From NCBI GenBank assembly GCA_016859345.1, contig CM029121.1, positions 23,935,675 through 23,999,674 on the forward strand: DNA of 64,000 nucleotides, written 5' to 3'. Both the position numbers and the translations under genes were made by a program. Shown here one piece after another: positions 46,601 to 56,295 of this stretch (within the stretch, counting starts at the first letter, position 1; each line of letters begins with the position of its first letter). Origin of the DNA: Istiophorus platypterus. Taxonomy: Eukaryota > Chordata > Actinopteri > Istiophoriformes > Istiophoridae. Below the pieces are notes generated by a model. The model saw only the letters and a program-made list of their open reading frames with translations, did not search any database and had not been told where the DNA came from.

Positions 46601-49600
46601 ATCTCCCTTTAAGTCTGATGCCTCCATTAACTTTCTTTGCTGATTTCGAAAAAGACCAATTTAAAAAAAAAAAAAAAAATCTAGATAAAAATGCATCGTG
46701 TTATTGTTTCGTTATTCTAGGTTTAAAAAAAAAAAAAAAACTGAGCTGCAGACATGAATTGAACTGGCAATGAGGAAGGGAGGATGAGGATGAGTATGAT
46801 ACACAGTGCAGCAGAGAGGCTGGGGGATGCCACCTCGCCTCATGCTGCAGTGCTCCAGCTCTGCCACTAGGAGTCCCACCCACTAAGGGGAAGACCAGGC
46901 ACTGGAAGAGAAACTCCAGAGAAATCCCTCCTCTGTTCTGCTCTGCATGCAAGGCGGCTGCACAGCTTAAGCCGAGAATGGACGTAAAGACCTCCAGTGA
47001 GAACATGAAACATGTTTCCTCCTCAAACTAAAAAGATGTGAAAACTGACACTGAATAAACCAAAATTTACTCCACCTCACAAAAAATACATCTTATCTGA
47101 TTCCAGGTCTGGTCGGTTGCTGGGCAAACCTGACGTCAGCCACCTGCACATACTAACAAACCTGTCCAACCAGGAAATACCAGCTGTATCCCCTGTCAGC
47201 AGCCATGTGGACTGCAGATCATCAAACGCAACGCTTTTCTAGAAAGCATGTCAGTCTAAGAACGCTTTCCATAGTTGACGAATAAAAATGGTATAATAAC
47301 TTAATCTAGCTGTAATAGTTAGTGAAATGATGTATTTAAATTGAAAAGAATTTTGATTTACAGCTACACAGTCTAAAAAACAAAACAAAAAAATGACAAC
47401 ATTTCAAGCTTCAAATGTTTCCCTTCACAAAGACACTATATTACTGAATAATTTCTTCCAGGGTAAATACAGGTGGTTTGTGCTAAACCCTGATTTGAGG
47501 TGTTACACAACTGCCGGTCTCCAGTGAGAGCATGGAGTCAGGGGCAATGTGGAAGGAAAAACAGGTAAACGATAGAAACTGAATGAGCTTGTTTCAGTGG
47601 AGCAGCCTCACAGTTCAACAACGGAGCTTCACATATCATGCTCTGGTAGCTCATTGTGAATGCCAATGAAAAAAAAAAAAAATCACTACAACACCTATTC
47701 AACGGTTAGATATGGTTTAACTTGTTGCAACAGGTGCCTCTGTCCTTCAGCAAAAGGTGGTGGTGCTGGTGGTGTGTGGGTGTGTGTGTGTGGGGGGGGG
47801 GTAGTGCCACTTGATGTATGTGCTCAAGTCACAACAATCCTAACCCGGTCGGACCTGCAGATCTAGTACAACCAGCTAAGGATGACGACACCTTCAAACC
47901 CTAAGCATACACACCCGCCCCCCTCCACCCCCTCCAGCCATTCCATCCTCCTGCCAGGGCTCCAACTGCTGAGATTGGAAATGAGCCCTGAGACCAGTCA
48001 GACTGGACTGGTGGTTTCAGGGTGAGGCATCCAGGGTCACATCTTATGAAAAAAAAAAAAAAAAAAAAGGTTTACAAGAGTCAATGTGAAGAGTGTGTGT
48101 GTGTGTGTGCACAGTTGTGTAACGGTTTTCATGAGCTTTTACAATCAGTTAAAGGGGAATCAATTCTAAGATTTTGCTTTATAACTGCTGTGTTAGAGCA
48201 TCTGATTCACTTCTAAAACTGAGATATTACAGGAATATCAAAAATTTACTCATCTTACTTGATGCCACAGAAAACTGCACCAAAAAATGGGCATCTGCTA
48301 AAAAAAAAAAAAAAAACTAGACCCTGTGGAACAGTTTTGGTTATTGTGGGCGCAGGAAGGAAACCTCTGGTGCGCAGTTAGAGCTATATCTAACATGCGG
48401 GGCGGGCTATGACGGAGGGTGAGTGTGTGTGTGTGTGTGTGTGGGGGGGGGGGGTACTCATAGTTTCTATATGACCAATGGATGACGAAGCGAGGAACAA
48501 GTGCATGACTCATCGGTGTGCACCGGTATTCCTCCGCATACTCCAGCAGAATCACAAAAAAAATAGAATTAAAAATAAAGACATTTACATTAGCCAGTCC
48601 TAAAAGCACCCTACCTTAGTATCACGCGTTTCATTCCCCTGGCGCACAGGGCATCGAATAAATACCCCGTTCATAAAATGTTTAAAAAACGACGATTTGG
48701 AGGCAACGTGCGTCACGGTGCAGGCATAGACAAATGTGTTATTTAAAAAAAATAAAAACAACAACAAGGATTCAAATCGCACGGATCGCCTCGTTTTTGA
48801 GAGAAAGTATGTGTGTTTGTGTTTCTGTGTGTGTACGTGTGTGTGTGTGTGTGTGTCGGGAATGGGGGGGGGGGGATTATCAATCTATCCAGATGAAAAG
48901 GGGAGAGCGCTCGGCAAATTGCGCAGCGAAGAGGCTCCAGACGCAGCAGTCCTCGCCAAATAGGAGACTGGAGAAGTGGGTCAAGCCGTGGCAGGGCGAT
49001 CCCTGGGAGACTAGTTCGCTACACAACGAAAAATACACCCGGATCTAGCTGGTGGTTCGCTCCTGCTCCGACTAGCACGTTGGAAAAACAAGAGCATTAC
49101 AGAGTCGGAGCCAATTAATGTCGCTCTGCTCCCATTTTGCAATATGTAGGGCAAACGGCGCGGGACAGGTGATGTGACAAGGAGGGCTGGAGAGCAAGCA
49201 AAAAAAAAACCGACGACACAATCTGAAAGCACGACAGAAAACACCGACTGGGTATATTCACATGTAGAAAGTAGGCTGAATGGTCATTAACACAGGTGCC
49301 AATATGTCGCGCAAACAGCCCCGTGTGACACATTTTGAGACGCCCCCCCCCCCCAAAAAAAATAAAAACCCTTTGAAAAACGATCTAGATGTAGGTCACG
49401 TTTTAATTGAGCATATAGGGTTTGTCCTACATCGTGCGGATGCGGCTAATGTGGTTCAGTGGTGCGCCGGCCGAGAGCTCACCCACATACAAAAAAAAAA
49501 AAAAAAAAAAAAAGTGCGCATAGCCTGCGCAATTTGGCTCCTGGCTCACCCAATGTGGGGCAATCCCGACCCCCCCCCCTTTAGCACTCCAACTGTGGGA

Positions 49601-50226
49601 AAAAAAAGAGAAAAAACGCTGATTGGAGCCCCCCTGGCAGCAAACAGTGCTGTGTCTGACACCAGGAGAAGAAAAAAAGGCCAATTGAGCTAATAAGGAC
49701 CATTATCTTGTCAGTCAAACAGCTGCTTACCTGCGCCTGTTACGCAACACCAGCCTCCCCTTGAATTAAGCCTCAAATAAAGAAATAAATAAATAACAAC
49801 GCACCACATTCGCAGCCCAGTTTTCTCTGTGCCAAAGTGAAGTTTGAAGCCCAATAACCTATTTCTGGTGTTTGGGGGGTTTTTTTGTTTGGTTTTTTTT
49901 TTTTTTTTGTCCACCTGCCTACTTTCTGAGCTGCCCTCTTCGTGACCGTGATGTGATGGACGGCGTGCAGAAAGCAAAAAAAAAAAAAAACAAAAAAACA
50001 CACACACAACAAAAAAACAAAAAAACCCTGATGTGTGACCCAACTCACCTGCCCACTTGCCCAGCTTCGGGGAGAGCAGCTGCCCGTTCCCCAAGACCCA
50101 GATCCTGAAGCCCGAGAGCAGCCTGTAGAGCAGCCACAGCGCCAGGGAGGCCACGGTGAACGCGCCGACCCAGAAGAGAGGCGTCTCGGCCCTGCGGAGC
50201 GTCTCCTCGGCGTTCATCCAGTTCAT
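30432..50226 (-). CDS. hsd17b12: hsd17b12, very-long-chain 3-oxoacyl-CoA reductase, eleven coding exons
   Basis: This short-chain dehydrogenase/reductase carries out the second step of ER fatty-acid elongation, NADPH-dependent reduction of 3-oxoacyl-CoA. Exons are 50226-50049, 38581-38535, 37475-37400, 35502-35395, 34394-34330, 34027-33983, 33452-33418, 32450-32369, 32203-32138, 31162-31013 and 30572-30432. They total 993 nt for 330 residues (human 312), with all phases consistent. A hydrophobic segment at about 17-37 is the N-terminal membrane anchor. The cofactor motif TGATDGIG spans 62-69 and NNVG spans 138-141. The catalytic S195, Y208 and K212 (YSATK) are all present. The start was chosen as the first ATG, with G at -3; M4 is a weaker option. 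The C-terminus ends ASLKSE, without the lysine-rich KKTKKN end of the human protein. Teleosts have a and b paralogues, and I cannot tell which this is, although alkbh3 linkage favours the ancestral locus. Confidence 0.96.
31013..31162 (-). CDS. hsd17b12: hsd17b12 exon 10, residues S235-M284
   Basis: Fifty codons, phase 0/0. SVLPFFVATKMTRIRKPTLD and the later VGLQSQTNGYFPHAVM match the human SVLPYFVATKLAKIRKPTLD and VGLQSRTNGYLIHALM. Confidence 0.96.
32138..32203 (-). CDS. hsd17b12: hsd17b12 exon 9, residues A213-Q234
   Basis: Acceptor TGCAG|GCC and donor CAG|GTGCG, 22 codons. It encodes AFVDFFSRGLQEEYRRQGV, the helix after the catalytic lysine. Confidence 0.95.
32369..32450 (-). CDS. hsd17b12: hsd17b12 exon 8, catalytic exon, residues R185-K212
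   Basis: Acceptor CTCAG|GTC and donor AAAG|GTACA. It contains ILNISSASGMYPVPLLTVYS followed by ATK. The catalytic serine S195, tyrosine Y208 and lysine K212 keep the usual spacings of thirteen and four residues. Confidence 0.96.
33418..33452 (-). CDS. hsd17b12: hsd17b12 exon 7, residues M174-E184
   Basis: A 35-nt exon encoding MTRLVLPRMAE, with acceptor TTTAG|ATG and donor AGAG|GTGAG. Human has MTQLVLPGMVE at this position. Confidence 0.93.
33983..34027 (-). CDS. hsd17b12: hsd17b12 exon 6, residues F159-Q173
   Basis: Fifteen codons, phase 0/0, encoding FITNMINVNMTSVCQ. It carries the N-x-N motif of the short-chain dehydrogenase active-site helix. Confidence 0.93.
34330..34394 (-). CDS. hsd17b12: hsd17b12 exon 5, residues V137-N158
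   Basis: Encodes VNNVGVSYPYPEYYL and HIPDLDN. The NNVG motif stabilises the central sheet and cofactor. Acceptor ACAG|TCA, donor AAT|GTGAG. Confidence 0.95.
35395..35502 (-). CDS. hsd17b12: hsd17b12 exon 4, residues E101-L136
   Basis: Encodes EEQFKVETRTIAVDFGKTDI and the following GLAGLDIGVL. The VDF aspartate is the usual adenine-ring contact. Acceptor TGCAG|AGG, donor CTTG|GTAAG. Confidence 0.95.
36083..36148. repeat. TTTA tetranucleotide microsatellite
   Basis: About sixteen TTTA units in intron 3 of hsd17b12. Confidence 0.95.
37400..37475 (-). CDS. hsd17b12: hsd17b12 exon 3, residues L76-L100
   Basis: Encodes LARRGFAMMLISRSQDKL and DYVAKSL. The SRS arginine position is the NADPH-preference site in this family. 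Acceptor TCTAG|CTG, donor CTTG|GTGTG. Confidence 0.95.
38535..38581 (-). CDS. hsd17b12: hsd17b12 exon 2, glycine-rich cofactor loop, residues V60-E75
   Basis: A 47-nt exon encoding VVTGATDGIGKSYAEE, the complete TGxxxGxG nucleotide-binding motif. Acceptor TCCAG|TTG, donor GAG|GTGAG. Confidence 0.96.
40010..40320 (+). repeat. 300-nt purine-rich tract
   Basis: The plus strand is overwhelmingly A/G with many GGAGG and GAGAG blocks. The MEF2-type CTAAAAATAG lies at 40176-40185. It is intronic and shows no coding signal. Confidence 0.6.
42186..42238. repeat. CA then CCCA compound microsatellite
   Basis: About eighteen CA units lead directly into five CCCA units, in hsd17b12 intron 1. Confidence 0.95.
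42662..42694. repeat. CCTC tetranucleotide microsatellite
   Basis: Seven or eight CCTC units in hsd17b12 intron 1. A similar TCCC tract lies at 35879-35903. Confidence 0.9.
42896..42920. repeat. CTG/CAG trinucleotide repeat
   Basis: Seven CTG units followed by CCG units, in hsd17b12 intron 1. The polyglutamine ORF over it is not supported as coding. Confidence 0.9.
43626..43661. repeat. CA microsatellite
   Basis: A clean run of about eighteen CA units in hsd17b12 intron 1. Confidence 0.95.
50049..50226 (-). CDS. hsd17b12: hsd17b12 exon 1, start codon and membrane anchor, residues M1-A59
   Basis: The ATG at 50226 sits in CTGCCATGA. After an 11-residue N-terminal stretch longer than the human one, PLFWVGAFTVASLALWLL aligns with the human LYWVGAGTVAYLALRISY. 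This is the hydrophobic ER anchor. Donor GGCAG|GTGAG. Confidence 0.93.
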
Positions 50227-50390
50227 GGCAGCGGCTCTCGGTGACTTCGGCGCGCGTGTGTGTGTGTGTGTGTGTGTGTGTGTCAGAGAGAGAGAGAGAA
50301 AGAGATGGAGTGTGTGTGTGTGTATATGTGTGTGCGTATGTATGTATATGTGGAGACCTCAATTTTAGGCAATGTGCTCTAATTTCCAAG
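50227..50390 (-). other. hsd17b12: hsd17b12 5' untranslated region with microsatellites
   Basis: If the TATA-like box at 50413-50418 is used, transcription would begin near 50385. The leader would then contain two CA tracts (about 50252-50283 and 50309-50325 on the plus strand as GT) around a CT tract. Only about 25 nt separate the last repeat from the start codon. Confidence 0.5.
50252..50325. repeat. GT, GA, GT compound microsatellite beside the hsd17b12 start codon
   Basis: On the plus strand a GT run (50252-50283) is followed by a GA run (50285-50303) and another GT run (50309-50325). It is probably transcribed in the 5' UTR. Confidence 0.95.
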
Positions 50391-50412
50391 CCACAACGTG
50401 AGAGAGAGTCCC

Positions 50413-50418
50413 TTTATA
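50413..50418 (-). promoter_or_regulatory. hsd17b12: TATA-like box upstream of hsd17b12
   Basis: TTTATA on the plus strand gives CCTTATAAAGG on the minus strand, about 190 nt upstream of the start codon. A GC-rich block directly upstream could instead support dispersed initiation. Confidence 0.45.
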
Positions 50419-50504
50419 AGGAGGTTGTAGCATCACACACATACACACACTCCCCCAACTCCCCCCACCGCCGCCACCAACACTCGTCTAGCCTGATTTT
50501 AAAG

Positions 50505-50960
50505 CGCACCGCCCACCTCCCGCTCCGCGCCGCCCTCCCTTGCTCCCCACTGGCCGCGGCGGCCGCCGCTCGGCCGAGCGGCCCGCACCGGTTGGCCGAG
50601 CTGGCGCGTCAGTCAGGCGCCGGGAGCTTCCCCCATTCATTCGATTTTTTTTTCTGTATGAAAGACAGGTAGGCGGGCCGGAGGGAGACCGGGATGGGCA
50701 GCGATTGGGCGAAGATTACGGCAGCTCCCATCCGGCGCCTGCCATTGGCTCTCGCCGGGAACAGGTTTGTCAGTTTCAGTGAGGATTATGAAACCTCTCC
50801 GAACCCACGCTTTTCAGAGAAGAAGAAGAAGAAGGGAAAAAAACTGCCCCTACCACTTTATGAATGAAAGGATGCTCTCATTGGTGAGGAAGGCGCGCGT
50901 CCTCCCGCCCCTCGGAGAGCGCTCGGAGGCCGTTCATTGGGCGGAGGCGATGCCGGTCAG
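50505..50960 (-). promoter_or_regulatory. hsd17b12: hsd17b12 GC-rich promoter with four CCAAT boxes
   Basis: CpG-rich sequence (50520-50620) includes a GGCCGCGGCGGCCGCCGC block. It is followed upstream by four ATTGG motifs at 50704, 50744, 50880 and 50936. These read CCAAT on the minus strand, in the gene's own direction. An AP-1-type TGACTCA lies at 50988-50994. This is the only CpG-island-like stretch in the window. Confidence 0.65.
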
Positions 50961-51365
50961 TGAAGTCAGCTCGCTCCCACCTAGTCATGACTCACTCTTC
51001 TATTTTAGGTATTCTCTCTGCATCACACTGCTGATAACTACTAAAAAAAAATGTGCAGTGGAGCATCTCTGGCGCAAAGATTCACCCCTGTTGCGCCAGA
51101 TCACTCTTACGCACACGCCTCTGCCGCGACACCACAGCCCCCCCCCCCCAAAAAAAAATGGAAAAATAAAAACTACAATCCCCAGCCCTGCTTTTGGTTT
51201 GTTTTTTACAGACTCTCGCGAGATTGGCCCCCCAATCGTAGTAAGTTCCCAAATCCAAAACATTGAGGAGGAGGAGGAGGAGGAGGTGGGATGCGATGTG
51301 ATGTGATGCATGTGTGTGTGTGCGTGTTACATAAACACCGAGACAGGCATGTGGGTTTCCATCGC

Positions 51366-51371
51366 TTTATT
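51366..51371 (-). terminator. possible polyadenylation signal of an upstream minus-strand gene
   Basis: AATAAA on the minus strand lies 0.35 kb beyond the hsd17b12 promoter block and about 0.9 kb after the candidate stop at 52288. It matters only if that terminal exon is real. Confidence 0.25.
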
Positions 51372-51540
51372 TCACCGTTTCCTTTAAATTAAAACATTTC
51401 CATGCACATGAATGAGGCCGGTTGATTATGTTTCAGCACAACGACCGACTGTCACGACTCCCTCCCCGGCAGTGTGCGCTCTTCCCTGCTCCCCGCTCTG
51501 ACCCAGAAAGGACTATTTGCAGCAGGATTTTGCAGTCTCC

Positions 51541-51580
51541 GGCGCGCGCGCGCGCGCACGCACACGCACACACACACACC
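51541..51580. repeat. CG dinucleotide run passing into CA repeat
   Basis: Eight CG units followed by CA units. CG runs this long are rare in methylated vertebrate DNA. Confidence 0.9.
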
Positions 51581-52287
51581 CTCCCTCCCTGCGCCGCCTT
51601 GCTCCCTATCTCCCCCTCTCTCTCTCTCGTTCTCTCACATACATACATACATACATGTACGCATCCAAACTAAACGCGAAATCCAGGCGAACCGAGGCTC
51701 TGTGGCACAAGGCAGAGCCTGTCACGTACTCAGCAGAGGGGGTAGAGTATAAAACCGTGCCCACATGCTGACAACCATCATGCAGCTGCCCGCATTCTTT
51801 GACAAAAGTTGGGGGTTGTGGGTCGGAGTCAACGTGACAACCGGGAGGAAGGAGCAGCAAGTTGTGTAACAATCTTTTTTTTCCTCCTTTTTTAACGGGG
51901 TAATATTAAATGTGCTAAGGAGCAGGTGTGCCTCAGTCATGGCTGAAATGCGCAGAGGAAAATATATATTCACAAAAAATCACTTTAACAGCTGAGATTT
52001 TGTTTTATGACATATTTGTAGTTTACATCCATTCAAAAATTAGTTAACATTTAGTGCAAGTGCAGGATCTAATAATATAGACCTTTTTTGCCAACAGTTT
52101 TCAAAACATGTACACAGCATTTCAGTACAGTGTGGATCAGTCAGCAAAATTACACGAGAGGGACAAAAGTAGCCTCAAAGTACGTTTGCACTGATGACAT
52201 TAAAAATGATTAAATTTCACATATAAGAAAAGCACACACCACACAGACACACACACTCCTATGGGACGTTGGGGGGGGGGTCCACCC

Positions 52288-52320
52288 TCACGCGCCGGCC
52301 TTGCCCTCGCAGTCCAACAG
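52288..52320 (-). CDS. candidate terminal exon, unidentified minus-strand gene
   Basis: The acceptor CGTTTCCAG precedes CTG, and the frame reads LLDCEGKAGA then TGA. It joins in frame to an upstream mini-exon 52842-52863 (ANVDPDK, donor AAG|GTAAG). That in turn could join 54816-54847 (DERDDVTAAT, acceptor TTGCAG, donor AT|GTGAG). The three pieces share phases. They are very short, however, and I recognise no protein, so chance is a real alternative. Confidence 0.22.
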   Translation of the reverse strand: MLDCEGKAGA

Positions 52321-52651
52321 CTGGAAACGAGAGAGAAGATGAAGGTTTAAGTCGAGCACAGTTCCCTGTGAAAATCTCCACATGTGTCTGTGTGATCTGC
52401 AAGAGTTTAAACACGCAAAGAAAGTGCACAAACGTAGCAGAACATCAGCTTGTCCACCGCCTCGTGACACGCAGGATTTTTTAAAAAACATTTTTAGTGG
52501 GTTATTTTAATTTCAAATAAATCCAGAGTTATTTGTATTTCTGTGGCACAGTAACGACACAAACTACAGCCTCCAGTTTTTCTGATTTCAGGTTTTTGTT
52601 GTGTGTGTGTGTGCACGAAAAGTATATTTATCCCTCCCAGTATCGATAGCA

Positions 52652-52653
52652 CA

Positions 52654-52726
<73 letters not shown>
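52652..52726. repeat. long CA microsatellite
   Basis: About thirty-six nearly perfect CA units, one of the longest dinucleotide runs in the window. A CCA repeat follows at 52731-52747. Confidence 0.95.
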
Positions 52727-52730
<4 letters not shown>

Positions 52731-52894
52731 ACCACCACCACCACCACCTCCCCTAAATCCTACAACACAAAGCTCTTCTCACATTTAAGTTTCTGCCCCT
52801 CCTCTCAACACAAACACTCTCTGTCTCTCTCTCTTTCTTACCTTATCAGGGTCAACATTGGCCCTATTCTCCCCATTCAGACAGACAGACAGAG

Positions 52895-52899
<5 letters not shown>

Positions 52900-52948
<49 letters not shown>
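52900..52948. repeat. CG then CA microsatellite
   Basis: A short GCGCGC run passes into about twenty CA units. Confidence 0.95.
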
Positions 52949-53589
52949 GTACACCCTAAAACCCACCGTCCACTTTGACACTGCAACGAGACAGTACAGC
53001 TGTGCCGCCCCACCGAGTTACTGGCATCGTCTCTGTCCATAAATTTAATATTAGTGGATATAAATTGTATCTTTTTTTAAGCTTAATATTAATAAAAATT
53101 AAAAAAAAGTTTTTTCTAAGGTGAGCAATAAATTCTAACATCTTTAAGGGGGTGGGTCAGATCAGTGCAGCGTTTAGGACCAACGTTTCCTCTGCTCATA
53201 ATTTCTCATCTCACAAAATAATTTTTAATAAAATCTCCAGACTGCCATCACTGATTTCAAATAACTTTGTTTTTTGAGAAATTACGTTTTTATGAGCTGA
53301 GACTTTTGTGGCAGTTTTGGAGTTTCTACCCGGACGTTGCCAGAGTTCGGAGCTCAGTCAATTTACGTCTTTTCTTCTACTTTTAATTCCCTTGCCTTTC
53401 CCACTTCCTTGTGTTTTCAGCACCGCAGAAGAGAACAGCGACTCATAGAAACACCCCACCAGCTTTAACATTCACTATATACAGCTCCTCAAATGTAAAG
53501 TGATCGCTTTCCGCGCTGCACAGCGGTTTCAACGCCCGTAGGAGACACATCTGGCGCAGACCAGCGAACAGAAGAGTCCTGCCCCGTCC

Positions 53590-53590
<1 letters not shown>

Positions 53591-53641
<51 letters not shown>
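53591..53641. repeat. CA microsatellite
   Basis: A perfect run of about twenty-five CA units. Confidence 0.95.
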
Positions 53642-54738
53642 ACCCGTCCGTCCCAGCAGTGACTGCCCTCGGCCCCGTTTCTGCCCTTTCAGCTGACAAT
53701 GTTCACCATTAACGTCTGTGACCCAACATGCTCCTGGCCTGGAGGAGTGAATTTTCAATGGAAGCAACCCAGCAACTTCAACGCAGCAAACACACCGCCC
53801 AGTCTCGTTTTACACATCCAGATGTGTGCCGTGACAGCTGCAATATCCACGTGTAAAAACGAGGGGAAGCTGTTCAGACCGAGTCATGGTATGGCCCCAA
53901 TAAAATCACATCTAACTTTCCTTTCATAGCTCTACAAAATGACAACTCCTGCCTGGTGAATCACATCCAAAGCATTAGACAAGTATCTGAAAAGTGACAA
54001 ATGTTAAGTGCATCCTCCCAATAATATTACAAGAGACATTCACAGTTAATATTTATATGTTTGCTTGTTTGCTTGTTTGTTTGTTTGGTTTTTTTACATA
54101 CCGTCAGCCCTGTTTGGTCTCACTAGGACATCAACATCATGTCAGCTGCATCTGAGGACACACAGAAGCAAAATGAGCCCAATGTTATTCTCAGCAGAAA
54201 GATACAGGAGTCCTTTGAAAAGAAAGCAATACTTGAACCTTTTATCTTATATTTTCATGTCTGTCGCTCCTCAGAAATGACCAACAGAGACAATGGAAAC
54301 ATTACAACAAATATCAGTGGTTTAAGCAGATTTTAACAGCTACAACTCCCCTTAGATATATAGGTTTTTATCTGAAATATTTCTAACTATTGAGTGTATA
54401 AAATGCTACAAAAGTCTCAATTTTCACTCTCAAATATCTTTGAAACACATTTTTAACAAACTGGGGGCAGAATAAATGACCTACACTGATTTGTACTGTG
54501 TATAGGAATTAAAAAAATATTAGTCTTTCATTGAGTTTCTACCCTGAGACTTAATGGATATTTTTCCACATCAGCTATGGTCTCTCATCAAATTATAGTT
54601 CACAGTTTTTAAACAAAATTGGTGTTAAAAAATAAGTTTTATAGATAAAAATTTGTGCTCATTTGAGGCTCGACACAGTTTAAGTAGTTTACTCTGATTT
54701 GTTTCTGTATAACATATAACATGAAACATACACCTGTA

Positions 54739-54741
<3 letters not shown>

Positions 54742-54769
<28 letters not shown>
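54742..54769. repeat. GT microsatellite
   Basis: About fourteen GT units. They lie immediately 3' (on the minus strand) of the candidate stop codon at 54769-54771. Confidence 0.95.
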
Positions 54770-54984
54770 TACATCATGCTGAGGACACAGTGTTGAACGT
54801 ATGGAGCTGCCTCACATAGTTGCTGCAGTAACATCATCTCGCTCATCCTGCAAGAAAACACATAAAAATGTCATGTTAAATAAAAGAAAAAAAACTTTAA
54901 AGGCAGCTTGTCACCAAGTTAACACACCGAGCGAGAGAACCACACACTCCACCTCGTGCTGACTTGGAAGGAGAAGAGCCAGCA

Positions 54985-55041
<57 letters not shown>

Positions 55042-55190
55042 GCAAGCAAAAAATTAAAAAGAACTCCAGACACTTATTTAATGTTTCTTCATGTCAAAAC
55101 AGTCTGATCAAAGTTATACCATCACAGAGATAAGATATATGTTTAAGTCTCTTTCTGTCTCTCACGCAAAGGCACACACCCACACCAACA

Positions 55191-55227
<37 letters not shown>

Positions 55228-56206
55228 GCCCTTCTGATGCATGCAAGTATGAGACTGATACACTCACACTCTTGATCCCCAGCCCGCCCCCAAAAAGAAG
55301 TGTGGAGATACACTGATGTAAATGTAGACCCACTCAAACACTCACACACACTCACACACACACAGCGCCACACGTAAAACTGATACAGCACATCCTTAAC
55401 ATAAGCAGCTTGAATTACAGTGACAGGCTACGTCAAAAATCATCATCAAATCATCACTGAGCATATAAACTGTAAATTTTCCCCCAAAAAATCTCACCCA
55501 AAAATCAGGTAAACATCTGCTTTGTTGAAGCCACAATGAAATGAATAGAATATATAACTGGAAATACAAACCTGGGGGTGGGAGGTGGGGGCAATCCTTC
55601 TAACCAAATGTGAGTTTAATAAGAACGCAGGAAAAATGTTGTCATCATAAACAAGTTTTTTTCCTCAGATATGCATTTAAAAGTGAGTTTGTTAGAATTA
55701 ACAGCATGAGCAAGATATTATATACCTCAAATATAGGGTATTAAAATAAGGATGTTTAGTTATGTATGTTTCACATATAACTGTTTGTTAAAACAGTTGT
55801 ATCTCTCAGTTACATCTATTGAGCGTGATAAACGCACACAAACGCATGCAAACACACACACACACACACTTATGAGTGTGTGTGACTCTTGGCAGACGTC
55901 GGTGTGTCAGCGTGAGAGTGTGTGTGGACATCTCAGATATTTTCCCCCAGTTACATTTAATTTTGTACCAATTCAAGTGACACTTTATCCAAATGCAACT
56001 CACAGAGAATTTGTGCGTGTGCATGTATACATTTCACACTCAGTATTTACCCTCTATGTCTTAGAATGTACCAACATGTTATAGATCCTTAATATAAATC
56101 CATACATATTTATACACATCCCAATAACATATAGAAAAAAAGTTTTTTTTCATTTAGAATATATGCATGTAGATGGTCAGAAGCACACACACACACACAC
56201 ACTCTT

Positions 56207-56249
<43 letters not shown>

Positions 56250-56250
56250 T

Positions 56251-56295
<45 letters not shown>

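Larger units (their letters stand above)
38582..50048 (-). other. hsd17b12: hsd17b12 intron 1, 11.5 kb
   Basis: More than half of the gene lies in this intron. I found no nested gene. It is full of A and G homopolymers and simple repeats, among them CA/CCCA at 42186-42238, CCTC at 42662-42694, CTG at 42896-42920 and CA at 43626-43661. It also has a purine-rich tract at 40010-40320. The ORFs in it are short and show no conserved domain. Confidence 0.8.

Noticed and set aside
49280..49700. 137-residue plus-strand ORF in hsd17b12 intron 1
   Set aside because: It spans A and C homopolymers and shows no conserved motif.
50767..51306. 179-residue plus-strand ORF facing away from the hsd17b12 promoter
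   Set aside because: Composition reflects GAA/GAG and A-run sequence, with no domain and no splice context. A divergent promoter transcript is possible but not shown.
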